Assembly (NCBI RefSeq): GCF_030867145.1
Contig: NC_134418.1
Span: 3,840,802 to 3,904,801, forward strand
From: Opisthocomus hoazin
Lineage: Eukaryota; Chordata; Aves; Opisthocomiformes; Opisthocomidae
DNA length: 64,000 bases
Direction of reading: 5' to 3'
Every line of letters starts with the position of its first letter. Position 1 is the stretch's first letter. This document shows positions 63,722 through 64,000 of the stretch, piece after piece. The notes under the pieces were generated by a model. That model did not search any database. It saw only the letters and a list, made by a program, of their open reading frames with translations, and was not told where the DNA came from. The position numbers were made by a program, and so were the translations under genes.

Positions 63722-64000
63722 GCTGGATAAGGAACTGGCTGGTCGAGCCCAGAGAGTGGTGGTGGATGGAGTTAAATCCAGCTGTCAGCCGGTCACGAGT
63801 GGTGTCCCCCAGGGCTCAGCTTTGGGTCTGGTCTTGTTTAACGTCTTTATCAATGATCTGGGTGAGGGGATCGAGTGCTCCCTCAGTCAGTTTGCAGATG
63901 ACACCAAGCTGGGTGGGAGTGTCGGTCTGCTCGAGGGTAGGAAGGCTCTGCAGAGGGAGCTGGATCGATGGGCTGAGGTCAATCGTATGATGTTCAACAA
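63722..64000 (+). mobile_element. CR1 LINE reverse transcriptase, continues past the window
   Basis: A different, more diverged CR1: after a frameshift it reads [20 protein letters not shown] and [15 protein letters not shown]. It is open at the right edge, so its 3' end lies outside. Confidence 0.9.

Overview
This is a vertebrate nuclear segment, almost certainly from a bird. It holds two intron-rich host genes arranged tail to tail, a conserved microRNA, and about thirty 5'-truncated CR1 LINE copies. CR1 is the dominant transposon of birds. The copies here are dense, and many share one near-identical consensus. That suggests a lineage with a recent CR1-J-like burst, such as woodpeckers and their relatives; the lineage is inference from density and similarity, not proof. 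Nothing here is bacterial: there are no operons or ribosome binding sites, and most long open frames are CR1 ORF2 remnants or translations of tandem repeats.

Left half, + strand. PANK2 (pantothenate kinase 2) runs from a CpG-island promoter at about 2.8-3.4 kb through seven coding exons (3417-3612, 15201-15553, 16538-16791, 18776-18952, 19662-19785, 22898-23023, 23378-23428) to a polyadenylation signal at 24953. The spliced frame gives 426 residues and every junction has GT/AG sites in the right phase. Intron 5 carries the miR-103-2 hairpin at 20239-20316, in the conserved PANK/miR-103 host arrangement. PANK2 makes 4'-phosphopantothenate, the committed step to coenzyme A; the miR-103/107 family is associated with lipid and glucose metabolism, so host and guest act on related physiology.

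Right half, - strand. RNF24 (a single-pass RING-H2 E3 ligase) has five coding exons (42457-42599, 34301-34343, 33456-33497, 28979-29058, 27020-27158), which give 148 residues, the same as the human protein. Its polyadenylation signal is at 26141-26146. A probable non-coding first exon lies in a CpG island ending at a splice donor at 63086, about 20 kb upstream of the start codon. The gene order PANK2, miR-103-2, RNF24 matches human chromosome 20p13.

Between the two 3' ends lies about 390 bp of almost pure CTT/CTC polypyrimidine. RNF24 introns hold a 40-41 bp minisatellite with ten copies of a kappaB-consensus-like decamer (29737-30118), and two GC-rich minisatellites bracket the RNF24 promoter (62462-62993 and 63273-63663). 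Around PANK2 exon 5 and miR-103-2, CR1 copies form inverted pairs, one nearly perfect over 195 bp. The window ends inside another CR1 copy.

I found no new enzyme system. The most unusual points are the inverted CR1 architecture around exon 5 and miR-103-2, the kappaB-like array, the missing ATG-initiated PANK2 mitochondrial extension, and the polypurine barrier between the convergent genes.
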